A DNA stretch of 47,384 nt from Streptomyces sp. CB02980 (GTDB lineage: Bacteria > Actinomycetota > Actinomycetes > Streptomycetales > Streptomycetaceae). The first letter of the stretch is position 1, and each line of letters begins with the position of its first letter. The notes under the pieces were generated by a model. It searched no databases. It had not been told where the DNA came from and saw only the letters and a list, made by a program, of their open reading frames with translations. The stretch covers positions 1 through 47,384 of the forward strand of contig NZ_JACSCH020000001.1 in NCBI RefSeq assembly GCF_014451325.2, given 5' to 3'. Positions 1 to 8,030 of this stretch are shown here, one piece after another. Position numbers and translations under genes: made by a program.

Positions 1-2
1 GG

Positions 3-143
3 CCGGCCGACGAGATCATGCCGCTGCTCCGCACCGCCGCCGACGCCGCGCTCCTCGGCTTCACCAGAGCCGACCTGCTCGAGCAGGCCGAGGCCATCAG
101 CACCGGCGCACCGTACGAGCTCCGCGTCTGCGTCACCGGGTAG
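3..143 (+). CDS. C-terminal end of an unrecognised protein (5' end outside window)
   Basis: An open frame enters from the left edge and stops at TAG 141-143, giving about 46 residues rich in Ala, Leu and Glu (ADEIMPLLRTAADAALLGFT near its beginning). No start codon with a ribosome binding site is visible, so the gene presumably starts upstream of the window. The composition is that of a soluble helical protein. I do not recognise the family. Confidence 0.4.
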   Translation, partial: PADEIMPLLRTAADAALLGFTRADLLEQAEAISTGAPYELRVCVTG

Positions 144-279
144 AGCTGGCGGGTGCGATCAGCCGCGCAGCGGCACGCTCGGTTCCTCCTCGGCCAGCGC
201 CTCAGTCTGGCTGCTGCCCTCCACCTGCGGCCGCGGGCGCCCAGTAGCCGGGCCGCGCCCTGTAGCCGATGGTGAAGGT

Positions 280-933
280 GTGGCGCATCGAGCGACCTCC
301 CCGAGGGTCAGAACCCGCCGGCTGCACTCCCCGCAAAGACGTCCACGCGTCGGCGTAGCACCGGCGCCGCCTCGACGGGCACATCGCGTCGGTGACGCCC
401 TGGCACCCTGGGCAACAGCACTGACGGCCATCGCGGCAGCGATCGGCCTGTTCTTCAGCGCCCTGGTGGCGTCGTCGAGCGTAGACGCGACACGCAGGCA
501 GCTGGACCAGGACGAGCGGCAGCAGGCTGGGCGGGTCGGCTACTGGGCCGAGTCAGCCGGCGAGCTTGCCGAGACCGTCATCATCGTGAACCGCTCGCTG
601 GATCCCGTGACCAACGTCGAGCTGTGGTGGTACGCGCCGGACGCGAACATCGACCCGGCCAAGCATGAATGGGTCTTCATGGCCTTCGAGACCATCCCAC
701 CCTGCACCCGAATGGTCTTCGATCACCGCGCCATCGACGAATTCCTTCTGAGCCACTTCGGGATCGAGCAGGGCGGGGCCCCGGTCCGGGCGATCCAGTT
801 CATCGACAGCGACGGGCGGCAGTGGTTGCGCGACCCGACGGTGCTTCGTACGGCCGAGTACGAAAGGGACGATGGCGAGTACGTCGGTGATGCTCCTGCT
901 CGCCAGGAGCCTGCCGAGCACTGCGACAAATGA
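280..933 (+). CDS. Hypothetical protein with one N-terminal membrane segment
   Basis: The frame encodes 217 residues. After a basic, low-confidence N-terminus (about 40 residues) comes one hydrophobic segment (ATALTAIAAAIGLFFSALVA, about residues 45-64), then a short charged, possibly coiled stretch (TRRQLDQDERQQ) and a soluble domain of about 130 residues. The layout is that of a single-pass membrane-anchored protein with a cytoplasmic or surface domain of unknown function. The true start may lie inside the frame, because the first 40 residues look like low-complexity translation of GC-rich DNA and no strong ribosome binding site precedes the ATG. No catalytic motif is visible and I do not recognise a named family. 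Confidence 0.6.
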   Translation: MAHRATSPRVRTRRLHSPQRRPRVGVAPAPPRRAHRVGDALAPWATALTAIAAAIGLFFSALVASSSVDATRRQLDQDERQQAGRVGYWAESAGELAETVIIVNRSLDPVTNVELWWYAPDANIDPAKHEWVFMAFETIPPCTRMVFDHRAIDEFLLSHFGIEQGGAPVRAIQFIDSDGRQWLRDPTVLRTAEYERDDGEYVGDAPARQEPAEHCDK

Positions 934-1220
934 TCATCTTCTCGTGACAGCGCAGGACATATCCCTCGGCAGCCGCCGCCGCCGCATAACGGCAACCACA
1001 GCGGTGCGCCGTACAAGCTCCCCATCCGCGTCACCAGGCAGCCGAAGAAGGCGTGCGATCACGGGCCAGGTCTGCCTAGCCTGGGAGCTGTAGGGTCCCG
1101 TCGTTTCTGGCATAGCGCAGCACGCTGACCAGCAAGTCTCTGGGTTGCCTCGCAGTGCGGGTCGACGTCCTTGTCTCAAATCCGTGGCACTTCCTCAGGG
1201 CAGCGCTGGAAGATGTAGGT

Positions 1221-2210
1221 GTGCAGCTCTCCCACGTCTATCGCGTCACCAAGTACGACCCCGCAGACCGTGACGATCACGGGCACTACACCGGTGCCGA
1301 GGACGTCACCAGCGATCACGGCAAGGTCGAGGCGGCCTATCTTCAGGCGGTTCAGGCGTTCGCCGCGGATACAGGCGTCGACCGTCTGTCTGTGCGCGAG
1401 CCGGAGGTCTCGTCGTTCGTCCATTTCGGCGTCGAACCGCCTCTGGATGGCTTCGGTCTCGGCACGCTCCTTCCGGGCGGTCTTGCCGACTTCCACGACG
1501 GAGCAGAGGTGCCGCTGGACACCGGGTTGGAGCTGGTGCGGCTCATGCTGCGGGACAGTGGGGCCTGGTGCCGGCTGGAGGCTGAGGGGGCGTTCGCCGT
1601 GCACGTCGGATGGGACCAGTACGTCTACATCGGCAGCAGTCAGCCCTGTCATGTGGCCCTTGCCTGCACCCGCGAGCTCGGACTGTTCCCGGAACGCCTG
1701 GACGCATCCCCCTACGACTTCGAGCCCGACGAGGACGGCGTTCGACGGCCGGGCGACAACGCATTCTGGGACGGCCTGCACAGGGCAGTTGCCAGCGGCC
1801 GCGCGGGACTTCTGGAAGAGATCTACGTCCAGAACGCCTCACGATGGCATCGCCTCACCAGCGGCACCATCGATACGGTTCGCGCCGCCCTCGCTCCTCG
1901 CGCGCGTCTGGCCGTGTGGCCAGACCTCTCCTCAGACACCGCCACCGTCCTCGACGCCCTCCCCACCGAGGGCCTCGTCGAAGGCGTCTGGCAGGACACA
2001 GACGGCCAGATCCACAGCGCTGTCGCTGACGAAGACGATTTCCCGGAGCTGGCTGCCCGAATCGCCGGTGCGCATGCTGCAGCGCTTCTGCCCATCTACG
2101 CCGAAGAACGCATCCCCCTGCTCTCCGCTGTCATGCCTGACAGAGACGGAGTCATGCGCGCCCGCTGGCAGGCCGAACCATCACTCAACGACACGGCTCA
2201 GGAACTCTGA
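1221..2210 (+). CDS. Conserved Streptomyces hypothetical protein (often labelled RNA-binding protein)
   Basis: I place the start at GTG 1221, so the 329-residue protein begins MQLSHVYRVTKYDPADRD; the same frame is open to GTG 1155, but the extra 22 residues do not match the N-terminus I remember for this family. The opening (HVYRVTKYDPADRDDHGHY) and the later VSSFVHFGVEPPLDGFGL are typical of a family common in Streptomyces and often auto-annotated as RNA-binding protein without experimental support. It is acidic and soluble, with no signal peptide or membrane segment. No partner gene is evident: the next feature downstream is IS debris. Function is unknown; existence as a real gene is well supported by length and codon use. 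Confidence 0.75.
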   Translation: MQLSHVYRVTKYDPADRDDHGHYTGAEDVTSDHGKVEAAYLQAVQAFAADTGVDRLSVREPEVSSFVHFGVEPPLDGFGLGTLLPGGLADFHDGAEVPLDTGLELVRLMLRDSGAWCRLEAEGAFAVHVGWDQYVYIGSSQPCHVALACTRELGLFPERLDASPYDFEPDEDGVRRPGDNAFWDGLHRAVASGRAGLLEEIYVQNASRWHRLTSGTIDTVRAALAPRARLAVWPDLSSDTATVLDALPTEGLVEGVWQDTDGQIHSAVADEDDFPELAARIAGAHAAALLPIYAEERIPLLSAVMPDRDGVMRARWQAEPSLNDTAQEL

Positions 2211-2248
2211 CACCCGAACGTGGACACGCTGAGGCAACCGCGCACCAG

Positions 2249-2338
2249 ATGGCCGCGATGCCGGAGAAGAACACTCTGAGGAAGGCCACGGCCCAGAAGA
2301 CCATGGCGAAGAAGACGACCCGCCGGAAGACCGCCTGA
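2249..2338 (+). CDS. Very small Lys/Arg/Thr-rich ORF
   Basis: A 29-codon ORF starts at ATG 2249 and ends TGA 2338, encoding a strongly basic peptide with repeated Lys-Lys/Thr-Arg motifs (MAKKTTRRKTA at its end). No good ribosome binding site lies at the right distance. The bias toward AAG and ACC codons is unlike random GC-rich DNA, so it may be the tail of a decayed histone-like or nucleoid-type protein rather than a free peptide. Weak call. Confidence 0.2.
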   Translation: MAAMPEKNTLRKATAQKTMAKKTTRRKTA

Positions 2339-2351
2339 CCCGTTCGGGTCG

Positions 2352-2537
2352 TGTCCTCGGGGTGCTGCCAGGGACGATCTCCCTGTGGAGACTGATGAGC
2401 CGGTGATCGGTGACTACCCGGACGCAGACGAGCCCCGACTGCCCCTGCTGACCGCGGCAGAGGCCCCGGACGCGATCGGGTACATGCGGCTGCTGGAGAC
2501 ACTCAACCTCACACCCCGCCGGCTCCCCACGGACTAG
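2352..2537 (+). pseudogene. Fragment of an unrecognised gene cut off by the IS5-type element
   Basis: The frame ending at TAG 2535-2537 reads as coding sequence (PDADEPRLPLLTAAEAPDAI, then a Leu-rich helix). Its stop codon uses the first base of the insertion sequence end at 2537, so the reading frame is probably truncated by the insertion. No start is visible; GTG 2385 is the only plausible internal one. I do not recognise the product. Confidence 0.3.
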
Positions 2538-3496
2538 GTTCTGTCCGGTCGATCACGTGCGGAGCCAGACGAGTGTTGCTGCGACGGTCGCGGTGCCCAG
2601 GTAAACGTAGGCGCGCTTGTCGTATCGGGTGGCCACGGCCCGGTAGTTCTTAAGCTTGTTGATCGCTCGCTCCACGGTGTTGCGCTTCTTGTACAGCTCC
2701 GTGTCGAAGCCGGGCGGGCGACCTCCCGCTCGACCCCGGCCTTTGCGATGCCCGACCTGGTCGCTCTTCTCGGGGATGACGTGCCGGATGCCGCGCTGTC
2801 GCAGGTAGCGGCGGGTTCGGCGGTTGCTGTACGCCCTGTCCACGCTCACGCTGTCCGGCGTGGTCCGCGGGCGCCCCGGACCGAGGCGGCGGGGTACCCG
2901 GATTCGCTCCATGACCGGCTCGAACTGGGTGCAGTCCGCCCGCTGGCCCGGGGTCAGAAGCAACGACAAGATGCGGCAGCGACCATCGGCACTCAGGTGA
3001 ATCTTGGTGGTGAACCCTCCCCGGGAACGGCCGAGCGCCTCACCTCGCGCACCACCTCCGCCAGCCGGATGCGCAACCTGCCCCCCACCTTGCCTCTCTG
3101 GTGTGCCACCGCCCGCGCCCCCTTTGACGTGGCAGGAGGCGGGGCCTTGCGGGCGCCGGCCGCATGCTGGTGAGCGCGGATCGACGTCGAGTCCACCGAG
3201 ACGTCCCTGTCGATACCACCGACAGCATCGGCCTGCGCCTGCACCTGCTGGAGCAGCCGCTCCCACGTCCCGTCGGCGGACCAGCGCCGATGGCGCTCGT
3301 AGACGGTCTTCCATGGCCCATAGCGTTCCGGCAGGTCACGCCACTGCACCCCGGTCCGCACCCGGTGCAGAATCCCGTTGACCACTTGCCGGTGATCACG
3401 CCACCGCCCGCAGCGGTTATTACCCGTCGGCAGGAGCGGCCCAAGACGTCGCCACTCCGCCTCTGTCAGATCCCCCCCGACCGGTCATCAAGAGCC
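2537..3496. mobile_element. IS5-family insertion sequence (about 0.96 kb)
   Basis: The borders are set by imperfect inverted ends: the left end begins GGTTCTGTCCGGTCGATCA at 2537, and the right end, read on the minus strand from 3496, begins GGCTCTTGATGACCGGTCG. Both share the GG-T/C-TCT start and an internal CCGGTCG. The left end overlaps the transposase stop codon. I see no clear target duplication at the outer edges. The element holds one transposase reading frame on the minus strand, disrupted in at least two places. Confidence 0.65.
2553..3488 (-). pseudogene. IS5-family transposase, frameshifted
   Basis: Reading the minus strand, ATG 3488 is followed by a run of seven G; reading it as six restores the family start MTGRGDLTEAEWRRLGPLLP. 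The frame then continues through ILHRVRTGVQWRDLPERYGP to the first catalytic Asp in VSVDSTSIRAHQH. A second frameshift, near 3100, moves translation to the frame of EALGRSRGGFTTKIHLSADG, with the second Asp in SVDRAYSNR and the catalytic Glu in KRNTVERAINKLK, ending at 2553. The DDE residues are all present, so only the frame is broken. Some IS5 relatives use programmed frameshifting between two ORFs, so the internal shift could be natural; the N-terminal G-run shift more likely inactivates it or is a sequencing error. Confidence 0.75.
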
Positions 3497-3524
3497 AACG
3501 AAGTAGTGGACGGCATAGACACGG

Positions 3525-3950
3525 TCAGCATCTGCGATGCCACCACGCCAACTCCGGATCTGCCATGGGCTCGTGATGCGTTCGCCTGAGCAGCACCTCA
3601 TCCAGACTCTCGACCCGTACCTGGAGCTCGGCAGCGGCGCTCGGCGGCAGCATGAGCAGAGCTTCTTGCAGCTTGTCCCGAGCCCAGCCCTCACCACAGC
3701 ACGGGCAGGTGAACTCGGCCTCCCAGAGCCTCCAGCGGCGCTTGGTGCCGTGGACGCGGACAGACCACAAGCTCAGTGCAACCGACACGATGCCTGGGGT
3801 CAGTCGCTCCCGTTCGAGCGTGCGGACGGCCGCATTTGCTGCCCCCGACAGTCTTGGGACATCGCGATAGCGCACCCAGGGCCGTCCCCATCCGCGTTCA
3901 CGCGGTCGAAGTGAAGCTGGCGTTCTACGCGGCACGACCCCTTCGGACAT
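3525..3950 (-). CDS. Conserved actinobacterial hypothetical protein with CPCC motif
   Basis: The 141-residue product has a Trp-rich middle, a possible metal-binding or redox motif FTCPCCGEGW (about residue 82-91), an Ala/Leu-rich helix, and the ending DPELAWWHRRC. Similar C-termini (DP..WW.RRC) are familiar from small Streptomyces proteins of unknown function. The stop codon lies just 29 bp beyond the right end of the IS5-type element, so the gene was not cut. No signal peptide or membrane segment is visible. The N-terminal 25 residues are Arg/Pro-rich and may not be translated. Confidence 0.55.
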   Translation of the reverse strand: MSEGVVPRRTPASLRPRERGWGRPWVRYRDVPRLSGAANAAVRTLERERLTPGIVSVALSLWSVRVHGTKRRWRLWEAEFTCPCCGEGWARDKLQEALLMLPPSAAAELQVRVESLDEVLLRRTHHEPMADPELAWWHRRC

Positions 3951-3997
3951 CAGTCATGAACAGCATCTTCCCACAGCCCAAGATCGGCCGGACAGGA

Positions 3998-4209
3998 CCT
4001 AGGCACAGCCCACCCCGCGCCCGACCGCCCTTGAGTCCGCTCCCCCGACCGATGCACCCCGCCGAGTGGCTCGCCCGCCGGCCCGGCCCCGAGGCGTCGC
4101 ACGCCTAGGTACAGCCCGCCCCGCGCCCGACCGCCCTCGAATCCGCTCCCCCGGCCGATGCGCCCCGCCGAGTGGCTCGCCGGCCGGCCCGGCCCCGGAG
4201 CGTCACACG
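3998..4209. repeat. Two tandem copies of a 106-bp unit
   Basis: Copy 1 (3998-4103) and copy 2 (4104-4209) both start CCTAGG(C/T)ACAGCCC and end just before the next CCTA, at an exact 106-bp offset; a third copy begins (CCTAAG at 4210) and breaks off before the dehydrogenase start. The copies differ at roughly ten positions. The unit is C-rich and shows no convincing reading frame. It fills the upstream region of the SDR gene, so it lies where its promoter should be. Confidence 0.85.
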
Positions 4210-4264
4210 CCTAAGATCACCGGGACGAGGGACCGCGGACGAGACACGAAAAGAGGCAGCTGAC

Positions 4265-5083
4265 ATGGCGGACGAGCGCGTGTACCTGGTGACCGGGGGC
4301 GGCACGGGGATCGGGGCAGCGACCGCGCATGCATTGACCCGGGCCGGACACAAGGTGGCAGTGTCAGGGCGCCGCCCCGAGCCGCTGCGCCTGGTCGCCG
4401 AAGAGACCGGCGCCCTGCCCGTACCGTCGGACATCGGTGACCCCACCGCGGTGACCTCGCTCGTCGACACGGTAGTCGGCACCTATGGCCGTCTCGACGG
4501 ACTGGTACTCAACGCCGGCATCGGGCGGGGCGGCGGAGTGGGAGAGGTGACCCTGGAAGACTGGGACGAGGTCATGCGAACCAACCTCACCGGTCCCTTC
4601 CTGCTGCTACGCGCCGCGCTCCCCCACCTGCTCCACGCCCGCGGCGCGGTAGTCGCAGTGGCCTCGGTGTCCGCCCTGCGCAACGGCGTCGGGAACGCCG
4701 CCTACGCCACCTCCAAAGCAGCACTGCTCCAAATGTGCCGCTCGCTCGCGGTCGACTACGGAGGCACCGGGTTGCGCGCCAACACCGTCTGCCCAAGCTG
4801 GGTACGCACCGACATGGCCGACCGCCGAATGAACCGGTTCGCCGACGAGGCAGGCCTGGAAGGGAACAGCCTGGAAGCGGCATACGAGGAAGTGACCCGA
4901 GTCCTGCCCGCCGGGCGGCCCGGCGAACCCCAAGAAGTCGCCGAGGCCATCACCTGGCTACTGTCACCCGCCGCCTCGTTCGTCAACGGTGCGGTACTCA
5001 CCATCGACGGCGGCGCGACCGCACTCGACCCCGGCACCCTCGGCTTCGACTTCCGGATGGAGCCACGCACCCCACGGACCTGA
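4265..5083 (+). CDS. Short-chain dehydrogenase/reductase (SDR family)
   Basis: This 272-residue protein begins at ATG 4265 behind AAAAGAGGCAGCTGAC. It has the classical SDR layout: the nucleotide-binding motif TGGGTGIG near residue 9-16, the structural NAG motif (LVLNAGIG), a catalytic Ser in VASVSAL and the active-site YATSK (Y-x-x-x-K). The C-terminal part contains GRPGEPQEVAEAITWLLSP and NGAVLTIDGG, typical of FabG-like members. It should be a soluble NAD(P)H-dependent oxidoreductase acting on an alcohol or ketone; the substrate cannot be read from the sequence. It stands alone, with the 106-bp tandem repeats upstream and CRISPR-like debris downstream. Confidence 0.92.
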   Translation: MADERVYLVTGGGTGIGAATAHALTRAGHKVAVSGRRPEPLRLVAEETGALPVPSDIGDPTAVTSLVDTVVGTYGRLDGLVLNAGIGRGGGVGEVTLEDWDEVMRTNLTGPFLLLRAALPHLLHARGAVVAVASVSALRNGVGNAAYATSKAALLQMCRSLAVDYGGTGLRANTVCPSWVRTDMADRRMNRFADEAGLEGNSLEAAYEEVTRVLPAGRPGEPQEVAEAITWLLSPAASFVNGAVLTIDGGATALDPGTLGFDFRMEPRTPRT

Positions 5084-5156
5084 CCGACAGCCACGACCGA
5101 AGGTGACCGGCCACGTTCAACCGACCGCCCACCCCACACAGCCGGGGACAGCCGCG

Positions 5157-5208
5157 GTCATCCCGCACGATCAGGGACGGTCACAGTCATCCCGCACGAT
5201 CAGGGACG
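5157..5208. repeat. 29-bp tandem direct repeat
   Basis: GTCATCCCGCACGATCAGGG occurs at 5157 and again at 5186, a 29-bp offset, inside the region between the SDR gene and the CRISPR-like repeats. The unit length equals a type I-E repeat and the ends resemble the repeats downstream (CATCCCGC...GGGACGAC), but there is no spacer between the copies. Confidence 0.6.
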
Positions 5209-5352
5209 ACCCACGACGCGCCACTGGTGACGGACACACGCACCGGACGACAGTTCAGACCGTGGAACACACCGTGCTCCGGCTGACGAACCCGCTGATT
5301 CCCGCAATCGCGGACACCGCAGCAAGCAGCTCAAACACTCACATGCCGGTAC

Positions 5353-5598
5353 GGACATCCCGCAGGCACGGGGCGAAGCCCGACTTTGCCGCTTCACAGG
5401 GGTGCCCTCCGGGCCATCCCCGCGGGCGCGGGGGCGACCTCGTGCTCGACGAGGCGAGCGCGATCAAGGGTCTTCTCCTGACGGAGCTGGTGGATACTGT
5501 GCGCACGCTCGAACCATCCCGCGGGCACAGGGGCGACGACCCAGCAGATCGAGCGGGACGAGATGGGGTAGGACTATCCCCGCAGGCGCAGGGGCGAC
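5353..5598. CRISPR. Decayed type I-E-like CRISPR array (4 degenerate repeats)
   Basis: Four related units of about 24-27 bp lie at 5353, 5412, 5512 and 5572. Their consensus is ACCATCCCCGCGGGCGCG followed by GGGGCGAC, the palindromic form seen in actinobacterial I-E repeats read on the plus strand. The first and last pairs are spaced 59-60 bp (repeat plus a 34-35 bp spacer, close to the I-E 61-bp period); the middle gap is 73 bp. The repeats differ by several substitutions and one- or two-base deletions, so the array is a relic. No cas genes are in the window. Confidence 0.5.
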
Positions 5599-5798
5599 TG
5601 TCTATTCAGCGCGTCGATCCGGGGCGCGCGGGCAGGGTCGTCGTGAGTGAGGCAGCGCTCGATCGCGTCGAGAATCCCCTGGCCATCGGTGCGTAACTCA
5701 TGGTGACCACCCTGGTGTCGAAGGAGACGGCGGACGAACCCGTTAGGGCTGCGTCCCTCCTCCTCCCAGTCTGCGCGTCCTGCCCCGTGACCACGGAG

Positions 5799-5828
5799 GG
5801 GCCGGCCCCAGCGCGGGCCGGCCCTTTG
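5799..5828. terminator. Strong hairpin downstream of the lectin gene
   Basis: GGGCCGGCCC (5799-5808) and its complement (5815-5824) form a perfect 10-bp GC stem with loop CAGCGC, followed on the plus strand by TTTGTC. It lies 33 bp beyond the stop codon of the minus-strand lectin protein and probably ends that transcript. Confidence 0.6.
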
Positions 5829-5860
5829 TCGGTGTCCGGGGAGCGGGTGCGGGTGCGGGG

Positions 5861-7579
5861 CTAGAAGCCCTTCACCACCCAGTCCTGGACGTCAGGGGTG
5901 GGGCTGCCCTGAGTCCACAGGGTCAGCCAGACTCCGTTGCCGAAGGAGTTGCCCTTCGGCGTGATCGCCTTGCCGTAGGCGTTCACGGCGCTGCCGTCGG
6001 CCGAGGGGGAGAACCGCTGGACGTCGCTGGAGGGGTTGCACGTCCACAGGGTCAGGAGCGCGCCGTTGGTGTTCGCGCCGTTCGCCTCGGGGGTGATGCA
6101 CTTGCCGCTCGCCTTGTGGACGATCAGGCCGTTGTCGTACTTCCAGCGCTGGGCGTCCGCTCCCGTGCAGGTCCACACCGTGACCGGCGTGCCGTTGGCG
6201 GTGCCGTTGCCCTGGGGTGTCGCGCAGACGGAGCCCGCCTGGTGGAAGTTGGTGAGCCAGCTCCAGCCGTCGACGGGCTTGCCGGCGTCGGGCTCGATGT
6301 TGAACACGACTCTGCGCGGTCCGCTGGAGTCCACGAGCGCTTCGTTGGCGCCCCAGAGCCGCTTGGCGAGGGGGTCCCAGGAGAGGCCCTGGGTCAGCTG
6401 CGGCGCCTGGGTGAGGACGTGTGGCGCTTCGCCGGGCTTGGCCACGTGGATGCAGGAGTAGAGCTCGGTGCCGCCCGGCCAGTACGTCGGGCACGTGCCG
6501 CTCATGTAGTAGTTGGTGCCGTCCGTGGCCGTGCCCTGGATGCCCCAGACGGGCGAGGAGTAGCCCGTGGTCTCCGAGGCCACCGTGGTGGGAAGGCCGG
6601 TGCCGAGGGCCGACAGGGGCCAGCGGACGATGCGGGCGCCCGCGCCGTTGCGGTTCTCCACCGAGACCAGGGCCGGCGTCGCGCCAGAACGGTCGACGCT
6701 GAGGCTGCTCAGGCACAGCTCGCTGTTGAGGCTCGGACCGCAGGCGCGGGGGCTGTTGTTGAGCCAGGCCGTAGAGACGTTGTCGACCGCGGCGGTGCTG
6801 ATGGTGCTGTAGCGGGCGACGAGCGGCATCGCCCAGAGGTGGAACCGGGCGGAGGTCTTGCCCGCGTTCAGGCGGGTGAAGGCGCTCGTGGTGTCGTTCA
6901 TGCGCCACATGCGGGTCAGGTCGAAGACCTGGAGTTCCGCGCCGTTGGCGACGAACAGCCGGTTGCCGTACCAGGCGACGCCGTCCGAGTGCGAGGTGTA
7001 CTCAAGGGGCTTGAAGTTGCCGTTGACCGGCTCCACGAGCGCGATGTGCCCGTACTTGACCTGGCCGCCGGTCGACTCCGTGATGGTGACCCGCGCATAG
7101 TCCTCGACGGTCTCCGACGGCTTCCGGTCCTTGACCCACGTGCCGTGGTACCAGGCAGTGGCGGTGAGGGAGCGCCCCGCATACAGCCCGTCGGCAGTGG
7201 CGCCATGCGAACCCGCGAAGCCCTGCGGCATCCAGCCGCCGCCGCCCTCCGCGTAGTTGGACCGGTCGTCCTCGTCGTCCCAGCAGAACCCGTCGGGCTT
7301 GAGGGCGCCGTTCAGTCCGGTGGCGTGACAGAGCCCCGGACGTCCCGTACGGGTGCCCAGGACATCGGTGACGGACGCCTTGGCTACTCCGGCGGCCTCG
7401 GCGGAGTCGATGAGGCCCGTCTTGTCCCCGTCCACGCGGGTGAGCTTGAAGTTCGCGGTGAACGGTTCCAGACCTGAGGCGGCCTGGGCGGGCTGGGCGG
7501 GAAGCAGGACCGAGGCGGCCACGGCCGCGCCGAGTGCGAGCTGAGCGAGGCGATTTCTTCGCCCGAACATGAGTTTCAT
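5861..7579 (-). CDS. Secreted protein with C-terminal ricin-type beta-trefoil lectin domain
   Basis: The 572-residue product starts MKLMFGRRNRLAQLALGAAV with a Sec-type signal peptide: basic n-region, hydrophobic core, and AQA-A as likely cleavage site near residue 33. The middle (about 35-440) is an extracellular domain of unknown family with aromatic and Gly-rich motifs (EGGGGWMPQGF, TSHSDGVAWYGNRLFVANGA) suggestive of a beta-propeller. The last 125 residues match a ricin-B-type carbohydrate-binding module: repeats with VTVWTCTGADAQRWKYDNG and LLTLWTCNPSSDVQRFSPS carry the QxW-like elements. It probably binds or processes a polysaccharide outside the cell. No enzyme motif is certain. A GC hairpin follows the stop codon. 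Confidence 0.85.
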   Translation of the reverse strand: MKLMFGRRNRLAQLALGAAVAASVLLPAQPAQAASGLEPFTANFKLTRVDGDKTGLIDSAEAAGVAKASVTDVLGTRTGRPGLCHATGLNGALKPDGFCWDDEDDRSNYAEGGGGWMPQGFAGSHGATADGLYAGRSLTATAWYHGTWVKDRKPSETVEDYARVTITESTGGQVKYGHIALVEPVNGNFKPLEYTSHSDGVAWYGNRLFVANGAELQVFDLTRMWRMNDTTSAFTRLNAGKTSARFHLWAMPLVARYSTISTAAVDNVSTAWLNNSPRACGPSLNSELCLSSLSVDRSGATPALVSVENRNGAGARIVRWPLSALGTGLPTTVASETTGYSSPVWGIQGTATDGTNYYMSGTCPTYWPGGTELYSCIHVAKPGEAPHVLTQAPQLTQGLSWDPLAKRLWGANEALVDSSGPRRVVFNIEPDAGKPVDGWSWLTNFHQAGSVCATPQGNGTANGTPVTVWTCTGADAQRWKYDNGLIVHKASGKCITPEANGANTNGALLTLWTCNPSSDVQRFSPSADGSAVNAYGKAITPKGNSFGNGVWLTLWTQGSPTPDVQDWVVKGF

Positions 7580-8030
7580 TCGGGCAGGCTAAGTACCTCC
7601 GCTCGCCCATGATCATCTTCTTCACCGGGTCTTCACGCAGGTCACAGGGTCTGCGCAGGCGCCGCGTTGAATGTCCGGCAGTACCTCCAACGAGCGGAAG
7701 CGGCCGTTGGCAGATCGACCATCCAGCGTCGGATTCCATGTCGCCGCTCAGCGGAAGAGATTGATCCAGCTCAAAGCCCCCAGATTCGTCCGAGGAGGTC
7801 ACCACGAAGCTCCGCCGCGGCCTCACCGCCGAACTAGTGCTGTGACTGCATACGTTCACCGGGTTGGTGATCCCTGACGTCAGGAGCTGAACTCCTAGAT
7901 CGACACGAGCCACCAGGTATTCATGGCCCCTCCTACAGGCCGAACAAGCGACTCAGGGCGGCGGTCACCCAAGCATGAGTTGGCCCCAGGGGGTACTGCC
8001 GGGGGCCGTCGGCTCACTGATCCGCAGGGC
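7580..8030. other. Intergenic region, 450 bp, no convincing gene
   Basis: This gap separates the start of the lectin gene from the stop of the S66 peptidase-like gene, so it should hold the lectin promoter. A short frame around 7795-7840 reads TTKLRRGLTAELVL and stops at the TGA of GTGCTGTGACTGCATACGTT; it looks like a gene start cut by foreign sequence, possibly an IS end, but I could not find a matching second end in the window. Confidence 0.4.

Noticed and set aside
5157..5208. 29-bp tandem pair as further CRISPR repeats
   Set aside because: Unit length and ends are similar, but there is no spacer between the copies; listed only as a tandem repeat.
4989..5696. 235-residue plus-strand ORF after the SDR gene
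   Set aside because: Begins inside the SDR gene and crosses the CRISPR-like repeats; no coding character.
6116..7477. 453-residue plus-strand ORF opposite the lectin gene
   Set aside because: Val/Gly/Arg-rich antisense shadow of the signal-peptide lectin protein; no ribosome binding site or family features.
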